Origin: Methylobacterium radiotolerans JCM 2831
Lineage (GTDB): Bacteria; Pseudomonadota; Alphaproteobacteria; Rhizobiales; Beijerinckiaceae
Assembly (NCBI RefSeq): GCF_000019725.1
Contig: NC_010505.1
Location: forward strand, 186,001-250,000
Reading direction: 5' to 3'
DNA length: 64,000 bases
Each line of letters begins with the position of its first letter. The stretch's first letter is position 1. A program made the position numbers and the translations under genes. Of this stretch, positions 47,815 through 57,580 are shown one piece after another. Below the pieces are notes generated by a model that did no database searches, was not told the origin of the DNA, and saw only the letters and a list, made by a program, of their open reading frames with translations.

Positions 47815-49416
47815 ATGATGACCAGAATCAAGGCGCTGCTACTGGGCTGCTCGGCCCTGATGATCCCGATCGGCGGTGCGTACGCCGCCGATCTCCCGAC
47901 ATTCAAGGCGGCGCCGGTCGAGTTCGTACGCGTCTGCAACGCCTATGGCGCCGGATTCTTCTACATCCCAGGAACCGATACCTGCATCCGGCTGTCCGGA
48001 AGAGCGCGGTATGACTTCCTGTATCAGACCAGCAAGGTTCGTACGGGCGGCGGCGGCGACCTCACCGGCTACCTCGGTCTGATGCGGTTGAATCTCGATT
48101 CGCGGACCCAGACCGATTACGGAACCCTGCGCGCGTTCCTGCGCATCGACGTCGCCAACCGCAGCGGGCCGTTCCTGACCTCGGGATCCCGGCAGCGCGA
48201 GAGCTTGGCCATTGCGGGCCTCGGCGCCGACGCCTTCGGCCGCACACAGACCTACGTCAATGCCGACAAGGCCTTCATCCAGTTCGCCGGACTCACTGCG
48301 GGCCGTGCGTCCTCGTTCTTCGACTTCTACGCGCACGATTTCGAGCTGATCGGCGGTACAGCCGGCTCCGACACGTTCAGCACGAACCTGCTCGCCTACT
48401 CGGCAGTCTTCGGAAACGGCATCACGCTGACCGCCTCGATGGAGGACCCGACCTACCGGCGCTTCCCGATCTTCGGCACGGGCTCGGCGGTCGGTGCGTT
48501 CACGGCGGGCGGCGGGTTTGCCGGCTACAGCAACGCTTTCAACCCGTTCACCCCGTCGACCTGGCTGGCGCCGATCGTCGTCGGTCCGGGCAACGTCGCC
48601 TTCGTCGACGTCACGCAGAAGAGCCGCATGCCGGACTTCATCGGCGTGGCCCGTATCGACCAAGCCTGGGGCTCGGCACAGCTTTCCGCCGCCGTTCACG
48701 AGATCAATGCCGGTGACGCCGGCAGCACGGTCGCGGGCATTACCACCGCGACGGCCGGTCTTGGCATCTCGCCCACGGGACGCGCCTCCAACGCCTACGG
48801 CTGGGCAGTTCAGGGCGGCCTGAAGGTCAACCTGCCGTTCATCGCGACGGGCGACACGCTCTACCTGCAGGGCGCCTACGGGCAGGGTGCCATCGCCTAC
48901 ACGGGCATCTCGAACTACACGGCGCCGTACGACGCTCTCGGTGCGGCGCCGGTCGGCGGCGGCTCGTTCGCGCAATACTATGCCGACGCGGTGCTGAACC
49001 CGACAACCGGTCGACTCGAGCTATCGACGTCGTTCTCCGCCGTGGCGTCCCTGCTCCACTACTGGTCGCCCGCTTGGCGATCGGCCTTCTTCGGCAGCTA
49101 CGCGCAGATCGACTACAACTCCAAGGGCCGCAACGCGCTGGGTCTGCTGGGCTTCGGCTTCGCCCCGGCAGGGGCCAGCGCGTCCAACGCCTTGGCCTTC
49201 GCCACGAGCCCCATCCTGCGCGGCAACAACCAGATGATCACCGGCGCCAGCCTGATCTGGACCCCGGTGAAGGACCTCGATATCGGCGTCGAGGGCGAGT
49301 ACATCCGCACGGCGCTGAATAGCGGCGTCACGCCGGACATCTCGAAGAACGCGCTGCGCTACGTAAATTCGCAGGACGCGGCCCAATTCCGGTTCCGCGT
49401 GCAGCGAGATTTCTGA
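47815..49416 (+). CDS. Alphaproteobacterial porin
   Basis: A 533-residue outer-membrane porin of the Porin_2 type. A signal peptide (hydrophobic stretch LLLGCSALMIPIGGAYA, cleavage before ADLP) precedes the mature barrel, which starts with the usual EFVRVCNAYGAGFFYIPGTDTC Cys-pair element and continues with CIRLSGRARYDF. Beta-strand alternation continues to the C-terminal aromatic FRFRVQRDF, as needed for Bam-dependent insertion. Two ATG codons are adjacent at 47815 and 47818. An intrinsic terminator follows at 49458. Confidence 0.9.
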   Translation: MMTRIKALLLGCSALMIPIGGAYAADLPTFKAAPVEFVRVCNAYGAGFFYIPGTDTCIRLSGRARYDFLYQTSKVRTGGGGDLTGYLGLMRLNLDSRTQTDYGTLRAFLRIDVANRSGPFLTSGSRQRESLAIAGLGADAFGRTQTYVNADKAFIQFAGLTAGRASSFFDFYAHDFELIGGTAGSDTFSTNLLAYSAVFGNGITLTASMEDPTYRRFPIFGTGSAVGAFTAGGGFAGYSNAFNPFTPSTWLAPIVVGPGNVAFVDVTQKSRMPDFIGVARIDQAWGSAQLSAAVHEINAGDAGSTVAGITTATAGLGISPTGRASNAYGWAVQGGLKVNLPFIATGDTLYLQGAYGQGAIAYTGISNYTAPYDALGAAPVGGGSFAQYYADAVLNPTTGRLELSTSFSAVASLLHYWSPAWRSAFFGSYAQIDYNSKGRNALGLLGFGFAPAGASASNALAFATSPILRGNNQMITGASLIWTPVKDLDIGVEGEYIRTALNSGVTPDISKNALRYVNSQDAAQFRFRVQRDF

Positions 49417-49457
49417 GCCGATCTGACGCTTCGTCGCGAACGCACGATCTAATCTTG

Positions 49458-49488
49458 AGCCCGACCGCGAGGTCGGGCTTTTCTCTTT
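49458..49488 (+). terminator. Intrinsic terminator of the porin gene
   Basis: A perfect 9-base-pair stem (49458-49466 against 49471-49479) with a GCGA loop is followed by a T-rich tract (TTTTCTCTTT), the classical Rho-independent form. Confidence 0.9.
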
Positions 49489-49635
49489 GGCGGCGGACAT
49501 ACATCATCGAATAAATTCGAGTACATTAAACAAATAAAAGATCTTTTGCTTGCGCATCGCGCGGAATCATCTACAAAGAGGGCAGCTCTTCAGCGGCCTG
49601 CTTCGCCGCCGAGCGAGCGGATGCTATGGTTTCAG

Positions 49636-49726
49636 AGTGGCTGTCCCGGGTACCAGGGCATGGCCCGTCTGACCCAGAGCTTCAGACCCATAAGACTTCG
49701 CCGACCGGGCAACCGGTCGGCTTTTT
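49636..49726 (+). ncRNA. Candidate intergenic small RNA with intrinsic terminator
   Basis: An intergenic stretch has the marks of a small RNA gene. A promoter-like extended -10 (TGCTATGGT, 49622-49630) precedes it. The transcript would contain a stem GTCTGA/TCAGAC (49667-49672 and 49682-49687), a short GGGC/GCCC hairpin just before it, and ends with a strong 9-base-pair terminator stem (49700-49708 against 49713-49721, GCAA loop) followed by TTTTT. No open frame covers it. No Rfam family recognised by eye. Confidence 0.6.
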
Positions 49727-49981
49727 CATGTCCGCTGCACGCTCCCGCCATGCGCGGCAGTCCGCGAGACTCGAGCGGCGCAGCCCCGCACGCGGTCGCG
49801 GTGGTCGCGATCCAGGCGGATCTGTGCCACTGCGCCCGGGAAACAAAAATATTTGCAATATTGAAAACTACCCAAAGAGCAGAAGAATTATTATTCAATA
49901 AAATATAGAGTTTAAACCAGTCATGCGGCATCTTGCAGGCACGTCGCCGTTGGGCGACAGCTCAAGAAGCGGGAGAACATC

Positions 49982-50275
49982 ATGAAGAACATCGTCCTGG
50001 CCTGCTCGATGGGCGCAGTGCTGGTCGCGGGTCCTGCCTTCGCCCAGGACGCGGGCGCGGCGATCGATCCGAGCCTCATCATCCGGACGAACGGCAGCGG
50101 CCTCGACCCGTGGTCCGCGTCCGAGGGCAACGACAAGGCGGGCGGCATGTGGGAAGGCGCGACCGGCTACAGCGCCGCGGTCCAGCGGCCCAGCGCGATC
50201 GAGACCGTCCCGGCCAATCGGCAGTGGAGCCGCCTCAACAGCCGCGAGCGTCGGCGCGGTCAGCCGTCCTACTGA
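49982..50275 (+). CDS. Small secreted hypothetical protein
   Basis: A 97-residue protein with a clear signal peptide (MKNIVLACSMGAVLVAGPAFA, cleavage before QDAG). The mature part of about 75 residues is polar with no membrane helix and contains NGSGLDPWSASEGNDKAGGMWEGATGY. GGGAG precedes ATG at 49982. The region upstream (about 49850-49915) is AT-rich and probably a promoter. Function unknown; it would be periplasmic or released. Confidence 0.7.
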   Translation: MKNIVLACSMGAVLVAGPAFAQDAGAAIDPSLIIRTNGSGLDPWSASEGNDKAGGMWEGATGYSAAVQRPSAIETVPANRQWSRLNSRERRRGQPSY

Positions 50276-50292
50276 GACCCCTCCGAGGCCAT

Positions 50293-50331
50293 GCGCCCGG
50301 CCGATCCCGCGGGACGGGATCGGCCGGGCGC
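50293..50331. terminator. Bidirectional hairpin between secreted protein and sensor kinase genes
   Basis: A perfect 17-base-pair inverted repeat (50293-50309 against 50315-50331) with a five-base loop separates two convergent genes. No U-tract; the strength of the stem suggests a terminator for both strands. Confidence 0.75.
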
Positions 50332-50338
50332 GACGGCG

Positions 50339-51724
50339 TCAGTGGGACGCGGCGGGCAGGAGATCGACGGACGGATCAGTCCCGACCGTGTGGGTCCAGC
50401 TGAGGGTCACGCGGCAGCCGGTCCCGTCGGAGGCGATGTCGAAGGCGGCGCTGTGCAGCCGCGCGATGGAGTCGACCAGGCTCAGGCCGATCCCGAAGCC
50501 GCTCTTGTCGGTCTTCAGCGCCCCGCGGCGGTACCGGGCGCGAACGGCACTCAGCTCCTCGGGCGGGATGCCGCAGCCCGTGTCCGTGACCTGGATTCCC
50601 AGCGGGTTCCGGATCAGCGCGACCGTCACCTCTCCTCCGGCCGGCGTGAACTTCAGGGCATTGTCGATCAGGTTGCTCACCGCCTCGAAGATCAGGCTGC
50701 GGTCGCCCTCGATCGCACAGGTGTCTTCCGGGCGGTCCCAGAGGAGTTCGATGCCGCGCTCGCTGGCGAGGGGTTCGTAATACTCCACCGCGTCCTCGAG
50801 CAGCCGACCGAGATCGACCTGCGTGAAGCCCGACCGGCGCAGACGGTCTTCCATTTCGGAGATGCGCAAGAGGGCCGAGAACCGGACGACGATGGTCTTG
50901 ACCTCGGCGAGGACGTCCTCGTTGAAGGTGCGAAAGGCCTCCACGCTGTCGGCCTTGCGGAGCGAGCGCTCCAGCGTGCCGACCACCCGGGTCAGCGGCG
51001 TGCGCAGGTCGTGGGCGATGTTCTCGTTAACGCCCTTGATCTCCAGCATCAGCCGCTCGAGCTGATCCAGCATGTCGTTGACGACGCGGGTCAGGTGGGC
51101 GAGGTCGGCCGAGACGCCGCGGGTCGGCAGGCGCTCGCTCAGGTCGCCGCGCATGATGCGCTCGACCGCCTTGGTGATCGCATCGTTCTGCCGCAGTGAG
51201 CCGGCACCGAAGACCACGGCACCGATCAGGCCGATGACGATGGTGGCGGCCATCCCCCAGACGAAGGTCTCGACCAGCGCCTTCTCGAGAGCCTGAAGAT
51301 CCTGGGCCGAGCGGCTGACCAGGACGTATTCGCCGCTCGGGAGCTCGGTGAGCTGGCTGAACAGCGTGCGGCTGCGGTGGTCCACCGGCTGCGACAGGAT
51401 GAACGGCCTCCCGATCGGCGCCTGATCGGGAAAGTCGATCGGCGCGCCCGCCCGGCGCACGTGGTCTGGCCCGAACAGGACGAGCGGTCGGCCGCCTTCG
51501 GCGAAATCCTCGGAGGCGTCGATGCGCTCGCGCAGCGCCCGCGGCGACAGGCTCAGAAGGTGCTTCGACTCCCACCCGACCCACTCGAACGCGGCCTTGC
51601 GGCCGTAGCTGCGCGTGTCGACGTACAGGAAGCCCGACAGCGCGAGCGACGCGGTCCCGAAGGTCGCGAAGAACAGGCAGGCGACCCGGAAGCCGCTGGT
51701 GCGCCGGATCTCAAGAAGGCGCAC
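50339..51724 (-). CDS. Sensor histidine kinase
   Basis: A 461-residue membrane kinase. A first helix (about 12-34), a periplasmic region of about 115 residues, a second helix (about 155-178), HAMP, then the phospho-His region VNENIAHDLRTPLTRVVG and the ATPase boxes NLIDNALKFTPAGG, DTGCGIPPEE and GFGIGLSLV. The start is GTG at 51724, 14 bases inside the end of the response regulator gene. It forms a two-component pair with that gene and probably regulates the RND efflux operon that precedes it on the same strand. Confidence 0.92.
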   Translation of the reverse strand: MRLLEIRRTSGFRVACLFFATFGTASLALSGFLYVDTRSYGRKAAFEWVGWESKHLLSLSPRALRERIDASEDFAEGGRPLVLFGPDHVRRAGAPIDFPDQAPIGRPFILSQPVDHRSRTLFSQLTELPSGEYVLVSRSAQDLQALEKALVETFVWGMAATIVIGLIGAVVFGAGSLRQNDAITKAVERIMRGDLSERLPTRGVSADLAHLTRVVNDMLDQLERLMLEIKGVNENIAHDLRTPLTRVVGTLERSLRKADSVEAFRTFNEDVLAEVKTIVVRFSALLRISEMEDRLRRSGFTQVDLGRLLEDAVEYYEPLASERGIELLWDRPEDTCAIEGDRSLIFEAVSNLIDNALKFTPAGGEVTVALIRNPLGIQVTDTGCGIPPEELSAVRARYRRGALKTDKSGFGIGLSLVDSIARLHSAAFDIASDGTGCRVTLSWTHTVGTDPSVDLLPAASH

Positions 51725-52391
51725 GGAGAATGAAGCCGGTGTTGCGCACCGTGTGGATCCGCGGGTTCAGCCCGTCGGGATCCAACTTCTTACGGATCTT
51801 GCCGATATGGACGTCGATGACGCTGGACTGGTGGTTGAAGCTGTAGCCCCAGACGGATTCGAAGATCATCTTCCGGCTGACCAGCGTGCCGGCGTTCTGC
51901 ATCAGAAATTCGATGATCGCGAACTCCTTGGGGAGGAGCTCGATCTCGCGCCCCGCGCAGTAGAGGACGCGCTCGATCAGGTCCAGGCGGAGATCGCCGA
52001 CTACCAGCTCGTTCACCGCCTCGGCCGCCATCTTGCGCCGGGCGAGCGCGTCGACGCGCGCCGTCAGCTCGATGAACTCGAACGGCTTGGCGAGGTAGTC
52101 GTCGCCGCCGGCGCGCAGCCCGTCGACGCGCTCGTTGACGGCCGAAAGGGCGCTGAGGATCAGGACCGGCGTCGAGACTTTGGCGGCGCGCAGCTCGGTG
52201 AGCAGCGACAGGCCGTCGATCTCCGGGAGCATCCGATCGAGCACGATCACGTCAAAGTTACCGTCGAGGGCCTTGCGTAGTCCGATGCTGCCGCTCGGCG
52301 CTTCGTCTACCTGAAATCCGTATTCCGCGAGGGCCGACCCGATCTCGGCGGCGACCCGCCGGTCGTCCTCGACTACCAATACGTTGGCCAT
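51711..52391 (-). CDS. OmpR-family response regulator
   Basis: A 226-residue regulator. The receiver has VVEDDRRV, the phospho-Asp in VIVLDRMLPE and Lys in LAKPFE. The C-terminal winged helix contains LLPKEFAIIEFLMQ and SSVIDVHIGKIRKKL. ATG at 52391 follows AAGGA. It overlaps the kinase gene by 14 bases and lies about 176 bases after the RND adaptor gene, so it may have its own promoter as well as read-through from the efflux operon. Confidence 0.93.
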   Translation of the reverse strand: MANVLVVEDDRRVAAEIGSALAEYGFQVDEAPSGSIGLRKALDGNFDVIVLDRMLPEIDGLSLLTELRAAKVSTPVLILSALSAVNERVDGLRAGGDDYLAKPFEFIELTARVDALARRKMAAEAVNELVVGDLRLDLIERVLYCAGREIELLPKEFAIIEFLMQNAGTLVSRKMIFESVWGYSFNHQSSVIDVHIGKIRKKLDPDGLNPRIHTVRNTGFILRAPS

Positions 52392-52567
52392 TCGTTTTTC
52401 CTTCTTATTTTGTATTCGCCGGCCCTGTCTAGTCTCCTGCGGCTCGGAGGGAGGAGTGCAATTATCCTCTTCGGTCCCGGAGTCAAATGGGGTCCGATCG
52501 CGGCCGGCGGTCTGCATCATCGGGGCGGCAAAGCTTACGGGAGAGCGGGGGATCTGGACCATGCGCC

Positions 52568-53953
52568 TCACTCCGCGCTCGCCTGCTCTGAGAGCTTGGC
52601 TGTCGGGATCTGCGAGGCGACGGAACTCCTGGGGTTGACGCGGCTGCCGTCCTGGAGGCCGGCGGGCGGGTTGAGGACCACGGTGTCGCCGCTCTCGAGG
52701 CCGCTGCGCAATTCGAGGCGCGTGCCGAGATCGCGCGCGATCGTGATCGGGCGCAGCCGGACGGTGCCGTCGGCCCCGACCACGGCGACCCGCGTCCCGT
52801 CCGCGTCGAAGATCAGCGCCTCGGACGGCACGATCACGCGCGGATGCGTGCGCGGCACCGCGAAGGTGACGGCGACGTAGAGACCGGGCCGGAGAACCCC
52901 GTCCGGGTTGGCGACGTCGACCTCGGTGTCGAGCGTCCGCACCGAGGATCGGAGAGCGACCGAGCTGCGCGACACCGAGCCGGAGAACGCGCGGTCCGGG
53001 ATCTGCGCGACCTGAACGCGCGCCTTCACCCCGTCGCGGATGCCCACGGCGGCCGATTGCGGCACCTGCACCGCGACGCGCAGCACATCGGTGCTGTCGA
53101 TCGTGAAGAGCGGCGTCCCGGAGCCGGCATCGCCGTGGACGAGGTCGCCGACATCGACTTTGCGGGCGGTCACGATGCCGTCGAACGGCGCGACGACGTT
53201 CTCGAATGTGGTCAGCGTCCGGAGCCGGTCGACGGTCGCCTGCTGGGCGGTGATGTTGGCCTCCGCGACCTTCACCTTCGCCTGCGCGGCGGCGAGTGAC
53301 GCGGTGGCGGTCAGCATCCCGGCCCGGGTCTGGTCGGCATTCTGCTTCGAGGCCCAGCCTTGCCCGGCCAGGGTCGCGGTGCGGGCATCGGTGACGTTCG
53401 CGAGCGTCACGCTGGCCTCGGCCTGCTCCACGTCGGCCCGCGCGACCGCGAGCTGCGCCTCGAACTGGCCGAGTTGGGCCTCGGCCTGCCGGGCCTGCTG
53501 ATCGAGGTCGGGCGCGGTGATCCGGACCAGGAGATCGCCCTTCTTCACCCGCGACCCGATGTCGACCCGGCGCTCGGCGATGTAGCCGGTGGCGCGGGCG
53601 AAGATGTCGGCATGGTCGAAGGCCTCGGTCTGGCCCGGCAGGGTCAGCATCATCGGCCCGTCATCCACCTGCGCCGGCCCGGTGCGGACGTTGGGCACGA
53701 AGTTCACGGCCTCCGACTGCGTCACCAGGGAAGCCTGATAGGTTTCCCAGTGGCGCCAGGCGCCGAGCCCGAGGGCGCTTCCGAGCGCCAGGAGCGCCAC
53801 GAGGAACGGGCGCTTGCGCGGCGGCGGCGGCACGGCGTGGACCAGCACCTCGCCGGCCTGGTCCTGCCGCAGCGGGTCGATCTCGACCGCGTGCCGGTGC
53901 GCCCGCGCGGCGGCTTCGGCGCCGCTCCCGGGAGCGTCGTTGAAGTCGGTCAT
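52568..53953 (-). CDS. RND efflux periplasmic adaptor (membrane fusion protein)
   Basis: A 461-residue HlyD/AcrA-type adaptor. A cytoplasmic N-terminus and one membrane helix (about 50-68) are followed by a lipoyl-like half (FARATGYIAERRVDIGSRVKKGDLL), a long helical hairpin and a second half with FDGIVTARKVDVGDLV, then beta-barrel domains. ATG at 53953 overlaps the permease stop codon (TGATG). It links the inner-membrane pump to an outer-membrane channel, which is not encoded next to it. Confidence 0.92.
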   Translation of the reverse strand: MTDFNDAPGSGAEAAARAHRHAVEIDPLRQDQAGEVLVHAVPPPPRKRPFLVALLALGSALGLGAWRHWETYQASLVTQSEAVNFVPNVRTGPAQVDDGPMMLTLPGQTEAFDHADIFARATGYIAERRVDIGSRVKKGDLLVRITAPDLDQQARQAEAQLGQFEAQLAVARADVEQAEASVTLANVTDARTATLAGQGWASKQNADQTRAGMLTATASLAAAQAKVKVAEANITAQQATVDRLRTLTTFENVVAPFDGIVTARKVDVGDLVHGDAGSGTPLFTIDSTDVLRVAVQVPQSAAVGIRDGVKARVQVAQIPDRAFSGSVSRSSVALRSSVRTLDTEVDVANPDGVLRPGLYVAVTFAVPRTHPRVIVPSEALIFDADGTRVAVVGADGTVRLRPITIARDLGTRLELRSGLESGDTVVLNPPAGLQDGSRVNPRSSVASQIPTAKLSEQASAE

Positions 53954-56900
53954 CAATAATCCTCGAGGGGCTTGATCGGGTTGCGGCGGAGCAGGGTGTA
54001 GAGAAGGGGGACGAACAGCAGGGTCGAGACGGTGCCCATCCCGATCCCGCCCATCACCGCGCGGGCGAGGGCGGCATTCTGCTCGGCGCCTTCGCCCGCC
54101 CCGATCGCCATCGGGATCAGGCCCAGGAACATGGCGGAGGCGGTCATGAGCACTGGCCGGAGGCGGGTGTGGCCGGCCATCAGGGCGGCCTCGCTGGCCG
54201 AGCAGCCGGTGGCTTCGCGATGCTCCTTGGCGAAGGTGACGAGCAGGATCGAGTTCGCGCTCGCCACGCCGACCGACATGATCGCGCCGAACAGGGCGGG
54301 GATCGAGAACGCCGTGCTGGTGATGAACAGGCTCATCACGATGCCGCAGAAGGCCAGCGGCAGGGCGGCGATGACCACGAAGGGATCGACCCAGGTCTGG
54401 TAGTTCAGGACGAGCAGCAGGTAGACCGCGACCAGCGCGATCCCGAGCCCGATCTCGATGCGCGAGAAGGCGCTCTCCATGCTCTCGATCTGGCCGCGCA
54501 CGAGAATCTTGTCCGGAGCCGGGAGCCGGACCTGCTCCTCGGCGACGATCCGGTCGACGGCGTTGCGGACGCTGCCGAGATCGGCGTTCTGGACGTTGGC
54601 GAGGATGTCGTAGGTCGGCTGCTGATTGACGTGGTTGATCACCGTCTGCTCGGGACGCCGCTGCATCGTGGCGATGTTCGACAGCAGGATCGGGATGCCG
54701 GGCCTGTCATGCGCGGTCGCGTGCACGGAGACCGGCGTGTTCATCAGCTGCGTGATGTCGGCGTTGCGCCATTCCGGCGTCTGGACCCAGAGCTGATACG
54801 GCATGCCGGACTTGGGATCGGCCCAGAAGTTCGGGCTGACCTGGAAGGAGCCGGAGAGCGAGACGTTGAGGTTCTGCGCGATGGACTGTTCGCTCACGCC
54901 CATCTCCGAGGCGAGCCTGCGGTCGACGTTCACGTACATCTGCGGGGCGTCGACGATCTGATGCAGGTGGACGTCGACCGCACCCCGGACCGCCCCGATG
55001 CGGCGGACGAGGTCCTGCGCTAGCGCGAGGTCCTCGGCATCGTGACGCCCGGACACCTGCACGTCGATCTGCGCGACCGTCCCGAAATTCAGGATCTGCG
55101 TGATGATGTCGGACGGCTGGAAATAGAAGGTATCGTCCGGGAAGGCCTCGTGCAGGATCTGGCGCAGCCGCTTCTCGTAGTAGGAGATCGGTTTGTGCTC
55201 GCCCTTCAGGTTGATCAGCATCTGTCCGTCATTGTACGCGACGAAAGAGGCGTCCATGAAGGCGAAATTGTAGTTCGAGGCGGGTAGGCCGATATTGTCC
55301 AGGATGAGCCCGAGCTCGTCCTTCGGGACGACCTGTCGGACGACGTCCTCGACCTGCGCGAAGGTCTTCTCCGCCTGCTCGATTCGCTCACCCGGCCGCG
55401 TGCGGATGTGCAGGGTCATCTGGCTGGATTCGATCTGCGGGAAGTAGTCCTGCCCGACGAAGGGGAAGATCGCAGCTGTCACCGCGACGACGGCGAGCGC
55501 GCCGCACAGCGCGCGGGCGGGATGGCCGAGCACGGCGGAGAGGAGGCCGACATAGCCGGCGTGGAAGCGCGCGAAAGCGCGCTCGAACGCGTTGCGGAAG
55601 GCGAGGGGCCCGCGCAGCGGATACCGGAGGATCCAGGCGAGGGGCCGAGTCACGCCGCCGAGAATCCGGCCGAGGACGGAGCGGCGGGGCGACGCCCCTT
55701 CGGTCTCAGCGATCGGGCCGCCGTGGTGCCGTGCGTATTCCGGGGCGACGAGGACGTCGATGAGGATCGCCACGAGCGTCCGCGACAGCAGGTAGGAGGT
55801 CAGCATCGCGAAGACCACAGCCTCGGCCTGCGGGACGAAGAGGTAGCGGGGCGCGTCGGTGAGGAAGAAGACGGCCGAGAAGGCCGAGCAGATCGCGAGC
55901 GTGGAGATCAGGGCCGGCTTGGCGATGCCGGCGACGCCCTCCACCACCGAGCGCCGGAACGAGAAGCCTTCCTCGAACATCCGGAAGGTGTTCTCGATGG
56001 CCACCGTCGCGTCGTCCACCAGGATCCCGACGGCCAGGGCGAGGCCTCCCAGGGTCATCACGTTGATGGTCTGGCCCAGGGCGACGAGGATCGACAGGGA
56101 GGTCAGGATGCAGAGCGGGATCGAGACCAGCACCACGATGGTCGAGCGCCAGGAGCCAAGGAACAGCAGGATGGCGAGACCGGTGAGCCCCGCCGCGATC
56201 ACCGCCTCGCGCACCACGTCGGAGATGGCGTCGGAGACGAAGACCGACTGATCGAACAGCGGCGTGATAGTCATCCCCTTCGGCGCGGCGGCGTGGATGT
56301 CCGGCAGGGCGGCCTTGACAGCGTTGACGACGTCCAGGGTCGAGGCCGCGCCGTTCTTGAGGACCTGCAGCAGGACGGAGTGGTGGCCGTCGGCGCGGAC
56401 GACGTTGATCTGCGGGGGCGCGCCGTCCCGGACGTGGGCGACATCGCGCAGCAGGACCGGCTGGTTGTTCTCGACCTTGATCGGGATGCGGTCGAGCTGA
56501 TCGATCAGCTGCGGGCTCGAATTCAGCCGCACCGTGTATTGCTGCGTCCCGATCTTCGCGAGACCCGAGGGAACCACGAGATTCTGCGTGAGGACCGCGT
56601 TCAGGACATCGAGCGGTGTCATGCCGATCGCGCGCAGCTTGGCGGGGTCGAGATCGACCATGACCTGACGCGGCGCCCCGCCGTAGGGCGACGGCAGCGT
56701 GGAGCCCGGCACCTCGGCGAGCCGCCGGCGGGTCCGGTACTGGGCGTAGTCGAAGACCTCGGTGAGCGGCAGCTTGGAGGACGATAGCGCCATCTGGATG
56801 ACGGGAACCGAGGACGCGGAGAAGCGCATGATGACCGGGGGCTGCACGCCCGGCGGCATGCGCGAGCGGATCGCGTTCATCGCCGAGTCGACCTGGGTCA

Positions 56901-57216
56901 TCGCCAAGTCGATGCTGACGGCAGAGTCGAAGTAGATCCGCTCGGTGACCGTGCCCTGGATTGACGTCGACTCGATCCGCCGGATGTTGTTCACGTTGCT
57001 CGACAGCGAGAACTCGCTGTAGTTCGTGATGCGCTGGACCATGTCGGTCGCGTCGAGACCGTTGTAGGTCCACACCACGACCACCACCGGGATGTCGACG
57101 GCGGGCAGCACATCCTTCGGCGCGACGGCGATCGAGCCGAGCCCCGTGAGGAACATGAGGACGGCGAGAACATAGAAGCTCTTGCGAAATTTCAGGGCGA
57201 ACCGGACGAGTTCCAT
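53953..57216 (-). CDS. RND efflux permease
   Basis: A 1087-residue inner-membrane RND transporter, slightly longer than the usual 1030-1050. It has 12 predicted helices and two large periplasmic loops. The proton-relay Asp pair is in GILVDDATVAIENTF of helix 4, and KPALISTLAI and RLRPVLMTASAMFLG are standard repeat motifs. The family resembles HAE1/CusA-like pumps; the CusA methionine cluster is not evident, so organic substrates rather than copper or silver are more likely. Together with the adaptor it forms an operon read into the two-component system. Confidence 0.93.
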   Translation of the reverse strand: MELVRFALKFRKSFYVLAVLMFLTGLGSIAVAPKDVLPAVDIPVVVVVWTYNGLDATDMVQRITNYSEFSLSSNVNNIRRIESTSIQGTVTERIYFDSAVSIDLAMTQVDSAMNAIRSRMPPGVQPPVIMRFSASSVPVIQMALSSSKLPLTEVFDYAQYRTRRRLAEVPGSTLPSPYGGAPRQVMVDLDPAKLRAIGMTPLDVLNAVLTQNLVVPSGLAKIGTQQYTVRLNSSPQLIDQLDRIPIKVENNQPVLLRDVAHVRDGAPPQINVVRADGHHSVLLQVLKNGAASTLDVVNAVKAALPDIHAAAPKGMTITPLFDQSVFVSDAISDVVREAVIAAGLTGLAILLFLGSWRSTIVVLVSIPLCILTSLSILVALGQTINVMTLGGLALAVGILVDDATVAIENTFRMFEEGFSFRRSVVEGVAGIAKPALISTLAICSAFSAVFFLTDAPRYLFVPQAEAVVFAMLTSYLLSRTLVAILIDVLVAPEYARHHGGPIAETEGASPRRSVLGRILGGVTRPLAWILRYPLRGPLAFRNAFERAFARFHAGYVGLLSAVLGHPARALCGALAVVAVTAAIFPFVGQDYFPQIESSQMTLHIRTRPGERIEQAEKTFAQVEDVVRQVVPKDELGLILDNIGLPASNYNFAFMDASFVAYNDGQMLINLKGEHKPISYYEKRLRQILHEAFPDDTFYFQPSDIITQILNFGTVAQIDVQVSGRHDAEDLALAQDLVRRIGAVRGAVDVHLHQIVDAPQMYVNVDRRLASEMGVSEQSIAQNLNVSLSGSFQVSPNFWADPKSGMPYQLWVQTPEWRNADITQLMNTPVSVHATAHDRPGIPILLSNIATMQRRPEQTVINHVNQQPTYDILANVQNADLGSVRNAVDRIVAEEQVRLPAPDKILVRGQIESMESAFSRIEIGLGIALVAVYLLLVLNYQTWVDPFVVIAALPLAFCGIVMSLFITSTAFSIPALFGAIMSVGVASANSILLVTFAKEHREATGCSASEAALMAGHTRLRPVLMTASAMFLGLIPMAIGAGEGAEQNAALARAVMGGIGMGTVSTLLFVPLLYTLLRRNPIKPLEDY

Positions 57217-57580
57217 GAGATCAGTCGGATGTCCTGCCGTGGCCTGGCCTCGTTCCGCGCGGCATGTCCGCTGGACAACGAGCCGATCGAGCCTCGATTG
57301 CGAAGAGAAGCCCGGTCAATGGCTCGGCGCGACGCAGATATAGCCTTCGTAAAATCGCTGTTCGAATGAATTCGGCACGACAAACTGAAGGATTTTTAAG
57401 AAACTTAAAACGACACGGATTCTCTGAAGCGTGAGAATGATCCGCCTCCGGCCCATCCTGCGCAGCGGATCGACATCACCGGTTCTCGCACCGGGTATTG
57501 AAAAAAGATTTTGAAAAGAAATTCGATCTTTGCTGGCGTAAATATTATTTTCTTGCGACCCGAGGTCATCTTGTACGATC
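57217..57580. other. Intergenic region upstream of the RND operon
   Basis: Includes a long AT-rich stretch (about 57340-57560). The part close to 57216 should hold the RND promoter on the minus strand. I see no gene here. Confidence 0.5.

Noticed and set aside
52392..52567. Possible small gene between the RND adaptor and the response regulator
   Set aside because: No frame with a ribosome site and protein-like product; the stretch is better explained as a promoter or mRNA spacer.
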